Of a DNA stretch of 64,000 bases, positions 1 to 8,580 are shown piece after piece (within the stretch, counting starts at the first letter, position 1; every line of letters begins with the position of its first letter). The notes under the pieces were generated by a model that had not been told where the DNA came from, searched no databases, and saw only the letters and a program-made list of their open reading frames with translations. The DNA is from Halomonas qaidamensis (GTDB lineage Bacteria; Pseudomonadota; Gammaproteobacteria; Pseudomonadales; Halomonadaceae). Where the stretch lies: NCBI RefSeq assembly GCF_025917315.1, contig NZ_CP080627.1, positions 992,001 to 1,056,000 of the forward strand, in the 5' to 3' direction. The position numbers and the translations under genes were made by a program.

Positions 1-1
1 C

Positions 2-379
2 AGCGGCACGCCGCTTAATGACGATGATCGTCGTGACTGGTTGGCAACGCTTGCTGACTTGTTCGCCGCGTATAAAGCGCGTAATGAATCTGTGGTCATC
101 GCCTGTTCAGGCCTTAAAAAACGCTATCGTGACCGGCTGCGCGAAGGTGACCCTGCGCTGAGTGTTTTGTATCTAGAGGGCAGCCATGCACTTCTTCGTC
201 AACGCTTAGAAACCAGGCCGGGGCACTTCTTTAAAGGTGATAATATGCTGGCGAGTCAGCTTGCCGATTTAGAGCCGCCAAGCAGTGATGAAGCGGTATC
301 CGTCTCCATTGCGCTATCGCCTCGCGAGATTGTCGAGCACTTTACGGTAATGCTAGCGCCCCAAACACGCGTTCATTAG
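2..379 (+). CDS. gntK: Gluconokinase, 3' part (cut by window start)
   Basis: C-terminal part of a gluconokinase, which phosphorylates D-gluconate to 6-phosphogluconate with ATP, feeding the Entner-Doudoroff and pentose phosphate routes. The reading frame is open from base 2. It begins with the family signature around G-x-P-L-N-D-D-D-R-x-x-W-L, continues with the CSGLKKRYRD strand-helix, and later shows the typical R-x-x-HFFK and LASQLADLEPP motifs of GntK-type small P-loop kinases. The P-loop itself lies upstream of the window. A LacI-family regulator follows 113 bp downstream on the same strand, the usual gntK-gntR pairing. The family call is secure; only the truncation limits it. Confidence 0.93.
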   Translation, partial: SGTPLNDDDRRDWLATLADLFAAYKARNESVVIACSGLKKRYRDRLREGDPALSVLYLEGSHALLRQRLETRPGHFFKGDNMLASQLADLEPPSSDEAVSVSIALSPREIVEHFTVMLAPQTRVH

Positions 380-492
380 GCTTAAGATTAGGATGGGGCC
401 GCACTATTCGCTATGGTGTGGCCTCTGTGCCGTTAAGAAAGCCGTGTCGTTAAGAGAGAGTTAACAGACTTACGTGTTTAACAGAACAAGTA

Positions 493-1497
493 GTGACGCC
501 ATTGAAGAAAAAACGCCCGACATTACAAGATATTGCTGATCGCGTTGACGCGACAAAAATGACCGTCAGCCGCTGTTTGCGGGCTCCTGATACGGTATCG
601 GAAGGGCTTCGCGAACGTATTTTCAACGTTGCTGAACAGCTTGGCTATATTCCCAACCGGGCACCAGATCTGCTTTCTCGGGCTACTAGCCACTCTATTG
701 GCGTGTTAGTTCCATCGCTAACCAACCAAGTATTTGCCGATGTCATTGTGGGTATCGAAGCGTACACCGAACCCGCAGGCTATCACCTGATGCTTTCTCA
801 CTATGGTTACAGCCCTGAGCTGGAAGAGCGCAGCTTGGCTTCGTTACTCTCTTACAATGTGGATGGCGTTATCTTATCTGATCGCGATCACACGCCGCGT
901 AGCCTGCGGATGTTGGAGACAGCGGGTATTCCTATTGTGGAAATTATGGATACCCGTCGCCCGCCACTGCAGCAAGCGGTAGGTTACGATAACGTGCAGG
1001 CCGCTTACGAGATGGTGAGTGAGATGATTCGCCGTGGCAGACGCCAGGTGATTTATCTGGCTGTGCGTCTAGATGAGCGGACACGCCAGCGTGAACAAGG
1101 TTACCGCCAAGCCATGGAGGAGCAGGGGTTAACGCCGATAACGCTACAGAGCAGTCAGCGCTCTTCCTATAGTGTCGGGGCAGCACTCATGCAGGAAATT
1201 CAGCGTGATCATCCCAGCGCTGACAGTATTTTCTGCACCAACGACGATGTTGCGGTGGGCGCTTACTTTGAGTGTTTACGCCATGGCGTTAAGGTCCCCG
1301 AACAGATGGCAATTGCCGGGTTTCATGGTCACGATGTTGGTCAAGCAATGACACCGCGTCTTGCCAGCGTTATTACCCCTCGGCAAGCTATTGGTGAAGC
1401 GGCTGCGAAAACGCTACTGTCACGTATTCGTGGCGAATCAGTTGAACACCAAGTGATGGACTTGGGGTATCGGATTGAGGTGGGTAAAACGCTTTAG
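493..1497 (+). CDS. gntR: LacI-family regulator, GntR-type (gluconate)
   Basis: Transcriptional repressor of the LacI/GalR family, 334 aa. The N-terminal helix-turn-helix is clear (TLQDIADRVDATKMTVSRCL, residues about 10-29), followed by the hinge and a periplasmic-binding-protein-like effector domain from about residue 65 to the end. Overall it resembles the gluconate repressor GntR of enteric bacteria and pseudomonads. Its position directly after gluconokinase supports control of gluconate uptake and phosphorylation genes (inference). The start is a GTG at 493 with only a weak ribosome binding site; no ATG is available before the HTH. A weak hairpin at 395-425 lies between it and gntK. Confidence 0.88.
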   Translation: MTPLKKKRPTLQDIADRVDATKMTVSRCLRAPDTVSEGLRERIFNVAEQLGYIPNRAPDLLSRATSHSIGVLVPSLTNQVFADVIVGIEAYTEPAGYHLMLSHYGYSPELEERSLASLLSYNVDGVILSDRDHTPRSLRMLETAGIPIVEIMDTRRPPLQQAVGYDNVQAAYEMVSEMIRRGRRQVIYLAVRLDERTRQREQGYRQAMEEQGLTPITLQSSQRSSYSVGAALMQEIQRDHPSADSIFCTNDDVAVGAYFECLRHGVKVPEQMAIAGFHGHDVGQAMTPRLASVITPRQAIGEAAAKTLLSRIRGESVEHQVMDLGYRIEVGKTL

Positions 1498-1602
1498 TCG
1501 CTGAGTCGCTAGCGGCGAACTGGCAAACTGGATAGGCTAGTGGTTAAAGCTTGGCCATGAAAAATCCATCAAAAGAAAAGCCATATTGAGTGCGAAACTG
1601 CC

Positions 1603-2448
1603 ATGAAAATTACCCAGCTCACCGTCTATCCGGTTAAATCTCTGAAGGGAATTAATGTTGCTCAAAGTAAACTCCATGGCCATGGGTTGGCCTGGGATCG
1701 CCGGTGGATGTTAGTGGATGCTCAGCAGCGTTTTGTCACCCAGCGCCAGCTACCAGAGCTTGCCACCATCGCGGTTGAATTAACCGATCAAGCACTGGTG
1801 CTCTCTCACCCTAAGGTAGAACCGATTGCGATTCCCCTTGAAGACCCCCAGGGTAATTTACGGCTTGTGAAAGTGTGGAACGACCACTGTAAAGCACTGC
1901 CAGAAAGCGAAGACGTATCGCACTGGCTGATGGCGGCGTTAGGTGAGCAAGCGCAAGGCATCAGCTTGGTGCGCTTCGCTACTGAATTTACCCGTGCTGT
2001 TGAAGAGGATTTTCTGGCGGGAGGCGAGGCCCATACTTACTTTTCTGATGGTTACCCTTTCCTGATAACCACCACCGGCTCTCTGGACGCCTTGAATCAA
2101 GCGCTGGTTGCCAGTGGACAATCCCCTGTGCCGATGAATCGTTTTCGGCCGAATATTGTAATTGATTGTGATGATGCTTGGGCGGAAGACCAGTGGGCCA
2201 CACTCGCAAGTCAAGGTAGCTATGAGCTGACGCTACGCAAACCCTGTCAGCGCTGCAAAGTTACCACGGTTGACCAGCAAACCGGTACCGTACCGGTGCA
2301 GGCAGAACCACTGAAAACACTGCTTTCTCTGAATACTCAGCCTCACCTTAAAGGCGCGCATTTTGGCCAAAACGCCACGTTAACCGCAGGGCAAGAGGGT
2401 ACTATTCGTGTGGGGGACGAGGTGGTGTCAACACACCGCGAGACCTAA
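1603..2448 (+). CDS. MOSC domain protein, YcbX-like
   Basis: 281-aa protein with an N-terminal MOSC beta-barrel domain (residues 1-125: ITQLTVYPVKSLKG, then the W-D-R-R-W motif) and a C-terminal MOSC domain containing the NRFRPNIVI and PCQRCKVTTVD motifs. The conserved cysteines in PCQRC fit sulphur or molybdenum-cofactor binding. In E. coli the relative YcbX reduces N-hydroxylated bases and needs molybdenum cofactor. No ferredoxin domain follows, so this is the short form. The 3' end overlaps the convergent EamA gene by 47 bp. The substrate in this organism cannot be read from the sequence. Confidence 0.85.
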   Translation: MKITQLTVYPVKSLKGINVAQSKLHGHGLAWDRRWMLVDAQQRFVTQRQLPELATIAVELTDQALVLSHPKVEPIAIPLEDPQGNLRLVKVWNDHCKALPESEDVSHWLMAALGEQAQGISLVRFATEFTRAVEEDFLAGGEAHTYFSDGYPFLITTTGSLDALNQALVASGQSPVPMNRFRPNIVIDCDDAWAEDQWATLASQGSYELTLRKPCQRCKVTTVDQQTGTVPVQAEPLKTLLSLNTQPHLKGAHFGQNATLTAGQEGTIRVGDEVVSTHRET

Positions 2449-3307
2449 ACCTTAATAGTCGGGTAGCAATGGCGGTGCCTGCTAGGGTAATGACCATGCC
2501 AGTCACCACTTGAAGGCTAAGCGTTTCATTAAGCAGCAAGTACCCCCACAGCAGCGCGCTAACAGGAATCAAAAAGGTAACGGTTGACGTAGCGGTAGCG
2601 CCTGCGCTGGCTAATAGCCCGAAGTAAAGCAGGAACGCTAGTGTGGTGCTTAGCATCGCCAGCGCCAGTGCGTTGCCCCAGGCGAGCATGCTGACAGGCT
2701 CGCTAGGCCAGAGCAGCAGACCGGGTATTAATAACACCAATGCTGACATTGCGCTGCTGCCAGCCGCTAATACTCGGCTGGGGAGATGACTCAAGCGGGT
2801 TTTCGAGTAGTTACCGGCAATTCCATAACAGAACGTCGCACCCAGTACGGCAACAATAAACCAGCCGTCGCCCCCTAGAGTGAAATCTAGCCGATTAGCC
2901 GACAACACATAGACACCAAGCAGTGCCAGGGCTAGCCCTAGATATTGTTGGCGTTGGATGGGGGTGGCAAAAAAGGCAGCGCCTAATAACGCGGTAAAAA
3001 TTGGTGTAGTGGCGTTAATAAGAGAGGTGAACCCTGCTTCTAGGCGAGTGGTGGCTAACGCTAGCAACGAGAAAGGCAGCACATGATTAACGATGCCAAG
3101 TATCAATAACGATCCTTTATGCTGCCAAATAAGCGTTAGATAGCGAAGGCTTAGCAGTAGCGGCACTAAGAGTAATGCGCCCACTCCCATTCTTATTAAT
3201 ACGAGTGGAATAGGCCCAAATTCCGGTGCAGCCACGCGCATAAATATGAACGATAGCCCCCATAGGGAAGAAAGTAGCAGCAAACGCAGTGCATCGGCCA
3301 ACGACAT
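2402..3307 (-). CDS. EamA/DMT-family transporter
   Basis: 301-aa integral membrane protein of the drug/metabolite transporter superfamily. It has about ten hydrophobic segments in two EamA repeats (roughly residues 5-135 and 145-285). The opening (LWGLSFIFMRVAAPEFGP) is typical of the family, as is the second-repeat ending with LNETLSLQVVTGMVITLAGT. It probably exports a small metabolite or amino acid, but the substrate cannot be predicted. It is transcribed towards the MOSC gene, and their coding ends overlap by 47 bp. About 260 bp separate its start from pomA, which is divergent. Confidence 0.87.
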   Translation of the reverse strand: MSLADALRLLLLSSLWGLSFIFMRVAAPEFGPIPLVLIRMGVGALLLVPLLLSLRYLTLIWQHKGSLLILGIVNHVLPFSLLALATTRLEAGFTSLINATTPIFTALLGAAFFATPIQRQQYLGLALALLGVYVLSANRLDFTLGGDGWFIVAVLGATFCYGIAGNYSKTRLSHLPSRVLAAGSSAMSALVLLIPGLLLWPSEPVSMLAWGNALALAMLSTTLAFLLYFGLLASAGATATSTVTFLIPVSALLWGYLLLNETLSLQVVTGMVITLAGTAIATRLLRFRSRGVLTPPRPPHE

Positions 3308-3569
3308 GAAGTGTCCTTAAATGGGCAGTGACAGTTTTTGTAGTAATGGGCATGACAGAGAGAATGAAACTGAAGCGCTTAGCTTAGCGAGAATTTTTAA
3401 GAAAGCGAATGTAAACGGCTACTTGCATACCAGTTTTTGCTAAAAAAGCAGAGTGAGAAATTGTCAATCTTTGTAATGTTATAGATTTGACGTTGACGCT
3501 AATGCAATGAAACTCTACTGTCTCGGCAAATTGTACGTTAGCATTTATTTACATTCTTGAGGAAAGGCC

Positions 3570-4358
3570 GTGGATCTCGCGACGCTAATAGGTTTGGTAG
3601 GGGCTGCTGTTTTAGTGGGGGCCTCTGTAATCCTGGGCACCTCTCCAGAGGTGTTTATGAACCCCACTGGGCTGCTGCTGGTAGTTGGGGGAAGCCTGTT
3701 TGTGGTGCTGGCAAAGTTTAGTATTACCCAATTTAAATTTGCCTTCAAAGCGGCGGCGCGGGCATTTAAATTTCAGCTACCTAGCGTTAAAGATAGTATT
3801 GAAGAGCTCGTTGAACTGGCAAAAGTAGCCCGACGCGAGGGTATGATTGCCTTGGAAAACAAAGAGGTAAATTCCCCGTTTCTCAAGAAAGGCCTACAAA
3901 TGCTAGCCGACGGCTATAGCGCCGAAATGATTAAGGACATGACCGAAAAGGAGCGCTTGCTCACCTTGGAACGTAATGAGGCTGGCGGCCAAGTGTTTTC
4001 AGCGTTAGGAGAAGTGTCGCCTGCAATGGGGATGATTGGCACACTGGTTGGCTTGGTACAAATGCTTTCCAATATGGGCGATCCCTCGTTGATCGGACCT
4101 GCCATGGCCGTTGCCTTATTAACCACACTATACGGCGCCATGATTGCAACGATGATTGCCAATCCTATTGCCGAGAAACTATGGGTGCGGATGAAGCAGG
4201 AAGCAAAAATGCAGCAGCTATGGATTGACGCTCTGATTGCTATCAAAAACGATAAGAATCCGCGTGTACTTGAACAAATGCTGACTATTTATCTACCACC
4301 TGAGCATCGCAGTGTGAAAAGCTCGAACGATACCAACGCTGCTGCTGAGCGAACGTAG
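3570..4358 (+). CDS. pomA: Flagellar stator protein PomA/MotA
   Basis: 262-aa stator subunit with four transmembrane segments (about residues 3-22, 30-50, 150-170, 180-200) and a large cytoplasmic loop between segments 2 and 3 that contacts the rotor. The LGEVSPAMGMIGTLVGLVQML motif and the following PAMAVALLTTLYGA segment mark the MotA/ExbB family. Sequence style and partner resemble the sodium-driven PomA rather than proton-driven MotA, which suits a halophile, although ion choice is an inference. It starts at GTG 3570 behind a good site, GAGGAAAGG. The pomB/motB gene follows after 3 nt, so the two are translated as a pair. Confidence 0.92.
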   Translation: MDLATLIGLVGAAVLVGASVILGTSPEVFMNPTGLLLVVGGSLFVVLAKFSITQFKFAFKAAARAFKFQLPSVKDSIEELVELAKVARREGMIALENKEVNSPFLKKGLQMLADGYSAEMIKDMTEKERLLTLERNEAGGQVFSALGEVSPAMGMIGTLVGLVQMLSNMGDPSLIGPAMAVALLTTLYGAMIATMIANPIAEKLWVRMKQEAKMQQLWIDALIAIKNDKNPRVLEQMLTIYLPPEHRSVKSSNDTNAAAERT

Positions 4359-4361
4359 TCC

Positions 4362-5222
4362 ATGGCTCAAAAGAAGACAAACATTCCTGCATGGATGGTG
4401 ACATACGCGGATTTAATGTCGCTGTTGTTATGCTTCTTTGTGTTGCTATTGTCGTTTGCAGAAATCGATGCTGAAAAATTTCGTCGTGTTGCCGAAGAGT
4501 TATCAAAAGCCTTTGGCGTACAGCGCGAAGTGGAGGCAACGCAGATACCCATGGGTACTAGCGCGGTGTTTCAACAGTTCTCTCCCGCTGTACCGGACCG
4601 TACCTTACTAGATGAAGTACGTCAGCGGACTACCCAACAGCAGCCGCAGCTGGAGTCTATGCGCAGTATGCTTGAGGCGCAGCGACAGCAACGTACTCTA
4701 CAGTTAGCCGCTAGCTTGGAAGAGCTATTGAAAACATCGTCGTTAGAAGGTGTCACCGATATAGAAGTTGATAGATTTCGTGTGGTGGTCAGAATTGCTG
4801 AGCAGGGCACCTTCGGGTCAGGTAATGCTGAGGTTACGCCTGCGTTTGCTGAACTGTTAGAGGAGCTGGCAACGGTATTAGCTGCCGTCACTGGAACGAT
4901 TTCGATTGAGGGACATACGGACAACGTGCCAATTAGCACTTCTCGTTTTCGAAGCAATTGGGATCTAGCTGCTCTGCGTGCATCTTCCGTTGCCAACATA
5001 CTCGTATCTACTGAAACACTTTCTGCTGAGCGGTTGATGATACAAGGCTTTGCTGATACGAAGCCTCTTGCGTCAAATCTGACGCCTGAGGGACGCGCAG
5101 TTAATCGTCGTGTTGAGCTAAAAATTGATATTAATGACCCGATTGAAGAGCGGGAAGAACGCTCAATTCGCTCAATGGAAAGCAGCTTAAGCGACGTGGC
5201 TGCCATACAGCCTGCCCCTTAA
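4362..5222 (+). CDS. pomB: Flagellar stator protein PomB/MotB, OmpA domain
   Basis: 286-aa stator partner. It has one N-terminal membrane segment (residues 10-33) containing the essential ion-carrying aspartate in W-M-V-T-Y-A-D-L (Asp17). A periplasmic linker and plug region follow, rich in Q/E at about residues 60-115. The C-terminal OmpA-like peptidoglycan-binding domain shows IEGHTDNVPI and later NRRVELKI. MotB proteins anchor the stator to the cell wall; with PomA it forms the torque-generating channel. The pair stands alone here, away from other flagellar genes, which is common for pomAB in Pseudomonas-like organisms. Confidence 0.92.
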   Translation: MAQKKTNIPAWMVTYADLMSLLLCFFVLLLSFAEIDAEKFRRVAEELSKAFGVQREVEATQIPMGTSAVFQQFSPAVPDRTLLDEVRQRTTQQQPQLESMRSMLEAQRQQRTLQLAASLEELLKTSSLEGVTDIEVDRFRVVVRIAEQGTFGSGNAEVTPAFAELLEELATVLAAVTGTISIEGHTDNVPISTSRFRSNWDLAALRASSVANILVSTETLSAERLMIQGFADTKPLASNLTPEGRAVNRRVELKIDINDPIEEREERSIRSMESSLSDVAAIQPAP

Positions 5223-5331
5223 TTCAGTCTGGCTAAGGGCTGAATTCGGCATCAGTGATAGAATCAGCTACGCTGAGTGTGTTAATGGTCACAGTGTATG
5301 TGGCCTGAAAACGAGTTGACGCTAACTATCA

Positions 5332-5342
5332 AAGGAAAGGAG
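5332..5342 (+). promoter_or_regulatory. Strong ribosome binding site for osmC
   Basis: AAAGGAAAGGAG lies 6-8 nt before the ATG at 5349. It fixes the start there rather than at the in-frame upstream GTG at 5298, which has no such site and would add 17 residues without family similarity. Confidence 0.75.
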
Positions 5343-5348
5343 AACGTA

Positions 5349-5771
5349 ATGGATAGTAAAGCAAGTGCACGCTGGGAAGGTGGCCTTAAAGAAGGACAGG
5401 GTAATGTAGCGACGGAAAGTGGAGCATTGGATGCTGGCTATTCGTTCAAACAGCGCTTTGAAGGTGCGCCCGGCACCAACCCAGAAGAGTTAATTGGCGC
5501 TGCCCATGCAAGCTGTTTTTCAATGGCGCTTTCGATGATTCTTGGAGAGAAAGGCTTTACCGCTGAGGCTATTGATACTAATGCTCGCGTAACGCTTTCC
5601 CAAAGTGCTGAAGGCTTCGATATTTCCAGTATTCATTTGGACGTTGTTGCCAGCGTAAGCGGTGCCGATGATGCTGCTTTTCAAGAAGCCGCTGAAACGG
5701 CTAAAGCGAACTGCCCTGTTTCCAAAGTATTAAATGCTGACATAACCATGGAAGCAACATTAAAGGGATGA
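5349..5771 (+). CDS. osmC: OsmC-family peroxiredoxin
   Basis: 140-aa OsmC/Ohr-superfamily protein, a thiol peroxidase that detoxifies organic hydroperoxides. The motif N-P-E-E-L-I-G-A-A-H-A-S-C-F-S holds the first reactive cysteine, and A-N-C-P-V-S-K-V holds the second. Wording and spacing match OsmC proper (YjfC/OsmC clade) better than Ohr. It has its own strong ribosome binding site and an intrinsic terminator 20 nt after the stop, so it is probably monocistronic. OsmC genes are often induced by osmotic or stationary-phase stress; no operator could be identified here. Confidence 0.92.
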   Translation: MDSKASARWEGGLKEGQGNVATESGALDAGYSFKQRFEGAPGTNPEELIGAAHASCFSMALSMILGEKGFTAEAIDTNARVTLSQSAEGFDISSIHLDVVASVSGADDAAFQEAAETAKANCPVSKVLNADITMEATLKG

Positions 5772-5791
5772 TTTGAACGCCAGATAACACC

Positions 5792-5822
5792 AAAAAGCGC
5801 TGCTAGTAGGCAGCGCTTTTTT
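5792..5822 (+). terminator. Intrinsic terminator after osmC
   Basis: AAAAAGCGCTGC / GCAGCGCTTTTTT inverted repeat with a 6-nt loop, followed by a T-run and a second T-run at about 5827-5833. Good rho-independent terminator on the plus strand. Confidence 0.85.
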
Positions 5823-5866
5823 ACGGTTTTTTTAAAATATATAGCGTTCAGGACATCGCTCATGAC

Positions 5867-5893
5867 AAGGGCCTTGTTGTTAGCAAGGCCCTT
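5867..5893 (-). terminator. Hairpin downstream of the PRC-barrel gene
   Basis: AAGGGCCTT (5867-5875) and AAGGCCCTT (5885-5893) form a perfect 9-bp stem with a 9-nt loop. It lies 50 nt after the stop of the minus-strand PRC-barrel gene. The T-run is poor, so termination is only likely. Confidence 0.5.
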
Positions 5894-5943
5894 TAGAGCA
5901 CCGCGGTCCATTACCTTGGCGAACGATGCTTAAATAACGAGTA

Positions 5944-6411
5944 TTACTCGTCGTCATTCTCGCTGTTGTTTAGCTCTGTATCACGCTCTGTTTCAAGGTC
6001 ATTGTCACGATCACGATCATATTCTTCGGCATCTTGCAGCGCTTCTTCGGATGCATTTACCGTAATAATGTAATCTTCGTTATCTTCATCTTTGGTAAGT
6101 TCAAGCGAATCCCACTCAATGGCGATATCTTTTTCGCCCATACCAAGGAAACCACCTACGCCCACCACAACGGCATTAATTTGCCCATCTTCATCAATGA
6201 TTAAATCATTGATGGTGCCGATGTCTTCATCGTTTTCAACGCTACTTTTTACTTGATTACCGGTCAGGGAATCTGCGTGAAAAGTGCCTTCCGGCGCATG
6301 GGTCAGATAAGAGGCTTCCATACCAGTCTGATTGTCATCACTCGCCTGGGCAACGCCAGCGACAGCAATAAAAGTAGGAATAATCAGCGTGCTGAGAAAC
6401 GTCGTTTTCAT
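5944..6411 (-). CDS. Exported PRC-barrel domain protein
   Basis: 155-aa protein with a cleavable signal peptide (residues 1-23, ending A-Q-A-S) and one PRC-barrel domain at about residues 45-115. The core reads DIGTINDLIIDEDGQINAVV, then VGGFLGMGEKDIAIEW. PRC barrels are small beta domains that bind RNA or proteins; extracytoplasmic versions in proteobacteria are stress-associated and of unknown function. The C-terminal 30 residues are extremely acidic (D/E/N repeats), fitting a periplasm exposed to salt. Its neighbours do not explain its role. Confidence 0.8.
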   Translation of the reverse strand: MKTTFLSTLIIPTFIAVAGVAQASDDNQTGMEASYLTHAPEGTFHADSLTGNQVKSSVENDEDIGTINDLIIDEDGQINAVVVGVGGFLGMGEKDIAIEWDSLELTKDEDNEDYIITVNASEEALQDAEEYDRDRDNDLETERDTELNNSENDDE

Positions 6412-6892
6412 CGTTTTGCTCCTTGCATTTTTATAAAGGTGTTAACAGGTAATCTGTTAATGCCTAAGTAACATCGTAGCGGTAAGGTAGTTGGTACTCT
6501 TCATGCTCCTTGCTAACCAACTCTACCCGGTAGGTTCCTTTTATCGGGTGGCGCTACTATTCCTGTTGGTGATGAGTAAGCCCTGCATATTGCTGATTGC
6601 TGTATGCAGGCACTTATAAAGGTAGGTGCTGTGCACTGTATTGCAATGGGAATGAAGAACTCTTAATTAATATCAACTCAAAAGCTCGTCAGCGTTAAAC
6701 CAGGACGTGTTAGTTTTATTGATAAACGTTAAAATCACATACAACGATACGCGCACTTATAGTGGGCGTTGAGATGATAGTGGTCGTTGAGATTGTCGTA
6801 GGCATTTAGATTGCTGCGACAGTCTGTCGAGTTGACCCAATGAGACCCCTTGTCCATATTCTTAGCCACCTTGCCCTACAGGAGAGAGTGCC
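6412..6892. other. Gene-free stretch upstream of the PRC-barrel and LDT genes
   Basis: About 480 bp between divergent genes. No supported coding sequence. It contains a perfect 8-bp inverted repeat, CCTGCATA (6582-6589) / TATGCAGG (6603-6610), whose 13-nt loop carries TTGCTGATTGCTG. It also holds a short direct repeat of G-x-CGTTGAGAT near 6767-6793. Promoters for both flanking genes must lie here, but no convincing sigma-70 pair was identified. Confidence 0.5.
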
Positions 6893-7885
6893 TTGGGGTT
6901 ATATAAAAAAGGAAATCCCATGACGCTTATCACGCGATATCAAACGCTTCGGCAGGTTAAAAAATTGTGGGCTAGCAGTGTAGCCCTCGGCGCTTGGCTG
7001 TTTGCATCCAGTGCTGTTGCCAGTGAGAGTGAGTTACCCAAAGGCCATTTTTCTCTCCCCGATGAGGGTAATATGGTGGGTGAGATGTATACTGTTATGG
7101 CGAAAAAAGAGGATACCCTGCTCGATATTGCCCGTGAGCATAACGTTGGTTATGAAGAAATTCGCATGGCTAACCCTGATACCAGTATTTGGGTTCCTGG
7201 CGAGGGTACTGAAGTGACAATCCCCGGCCAATATATTTTGCCGGATGAGCCGCGTACTGGCATTGTGATTAATGTCGCCGAGCTACGCCTTTATTACTAT
7301 CCAGAAGTGGAAGAGGGTAAAGAGCCACGGGTAGAAACCTATCCCATTGGCATCGGCCGCGATGCATTCAATACGCCGCTAGGCATTACTAAAACTACCA
7401 TGCGTTTAGAAAATCCTGCATGGTATCCACCTGAATCTATTCGCCGAGAAGCCGCGGAACGCGGTGATCCTGCGCCATCGGTTGTTCCACCAGGTGAGGA
7501 TAATCCATTAGGGCAATACGCCATTTTGCTGGATATACCTGGTTACCTAATCCACGGCACTAATCAGCCTGACGGTATTGGTATGCGCGCTAGTCGGGGA
7601 TGTATTCGTATGCACCCAGAAGACATTGAATCTGTGTTCTGGCGTGTTCCAGTTGGCACACAGGTGAATATTGTCGACACGCCAGTTAAGGTGGGTTGGG
7701 GAAGTGACGGTAATGCCTATGTACAAGCTTTTTCGCCCACGGATGAGCAGAGCTTTGGTATGGAGACGCTATTGGAAGTGGTTAGCCTAATTGAGGCCCA
7801 TGAGGGTGATGAGCACAGCATGGATTACGAACAAGTGCGTAATGTGCTGGAAAAAGCGAATGGCCAACTTGTTCCGCTTAGTTAG
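6893..7885 (+). CDS. LysM / L,D-transpeptidase (YkuD)
   Basis: 330-aa periplasmic enzyme with a signal peptide (to about residue 44, S-A-V-A-S) and a LysM-like motif at residues 64-112. The YkuD catalytic domain spans about residues 122-262 with the signature HGT...S-R-G-C-I-R-M (His221, Cys237). The family cross-links peptidoglycan (3-3 bonds) or attaches Braun lipoprotein, with the cysteine as nucleophile. The start is uncertain: TTG 6893 has a strong AGGAGAG site 6 nt upstream, while ATG 6920 has only GGA upstream and would remove nine residues. Both keep the signal peptide. E. coli ErfK/YbiS-type enzymes are the nearest known relatives. Confidence 0.9.
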   Translation: MGLYKKGNPMTLITRYQTLRQVKKLWASSVALGAWLFASSAVASESELPKGHFSLPDEGNMVGEMYTVMAKKEDTLLDIAREHNVGYEEIRMANPDTSIWVPGEGTEVTIPGQYILPDEPRTGIVINVAELRLYYYPEVEEGKEPRVETYPIGIGRDAFNTPLGITKTTMRLENPAWYPPESIRREAAERGDPAPSVVPPGEDNPLGQYAILLDIPGYLIHGTNQPDGIGMRASRGCIRMHPEDIESVFWRVPVGTQVNIVDTPVKVGWGSDGNAYVQAFSPTDEQSFGMETLLEVVSLIEAHEGDEHSMDYEQVRNVLEKANGQLVPLS

Positions 7886-8580
7886 GCCTTGCCATCAAAA
7901 TAAGTGGCGCTGAGCGGAGAAACGAGTTCTAGCGCCACCGCTTGTCGAACGAGCTCTGCTAAATTTGCAGCGTGCATGGCCTTCATCGCTCTCAGCCGAT
8001 AGACTTCGACGGTTTTGCCGCTAATCTGCATATGCTCGGCAATTTCACGACTGGTCATTCCTTCTGCCACGTGAATCACAATGCGTTGCTCTTTTGGGCG
8101 TAGAGATTGGTAGCGTGTTCGCAACAGGGTGAGCTGTTGCTTAGCGCGTTGCTGTTGATGAGCGCTGCCTAATGCTTGCTGTACGCTGTCAATCAGCTGC
8201 TGGTGATTAAACGGCTTTTCGATAAAATCAAACGCGCCGTTTTTCAGTGCAGCCACCGCCATAGGGACATCGCCATGCCCCGTCATCATAATGACCGGCA
8301 GAGTAGTGCCTTGATCCACCAACTGCTGTTGCACTTGCAGTCCACTCATTCCCGGCATGCGAACATCAAGCAGTAGTGCGCCTAATTCATCATGCTGGCT
8401 AGCTAGAAATTGCTCGCCATCATGAAATGCTTGAGCGGTTAAACCAACTGATTCGAGCAGCCAAACCAGCGATTCACGCAGTGCCTGATCATCATCAACA
8501 ACCGCAATGGTGGCGATGGATTTATGTTCAACACTGCTAGTCATCATTGGTTCCTGGTGATGCACCGATGGCGCGTTCAT
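7882..8580 (-). CDS. FixJ/LuxR-type response regulator
   Basis: 232-aa response regulator. The receiver domain (residues 22-140) has the acidic pair in VVDDD, phospho-acceptor Asp72 in L-L-L-D-V-R-M-P-G, and Lys122 in EKPF. A LuxR/NarL-type DNA-binding domain follows at about 160-220 (MTSREIAEHMQISGKTVEVY). The FixJ-like architecture and the 4-nt overlap with the upstream kinase gene show that it is that kinase's partner. It is the last gene of a four-gene minus-strand run. Targets are unknown. The plus-strand L,D-transpeptidase gene ends within its last codons (4-bp overlap). Confidence 0.9.
   Translation of the reverse strand: MNAPSVHHQEPMMTSSVEHKSIATIAVVDDDQALRESLVWLLESVGLTAQAFHDGEQFLASQHDELGALLLDVRMPGMSGLQVQQQLVDQGTTLPVIMMTGHGDVPMAVAALKNGAFDFIEKPFNHQQLIDSVQQALGSAHQQQRAKQQLTLLRTRYQSLRPKEQRIVIHVAEGMTSREIAEHMQISGKTVEVYRLRAMKAMHAANLAELVRQAVALELVSPLSATYFDGKA

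Noticed and set aside
3914..4246. 110-codon minus-strand open frame inside pomA
   Set aside because: Lies wholly antisense to a well-supported gene, with low-complexity Ser/Ile/Ala translation and no ribosome binding site.
4622..5206. 194-codon minus-strand open frame inside pomB
   Set aside because: Antisense shadow of pomB; Ser/Arg-rich translation with no recognisable domain.
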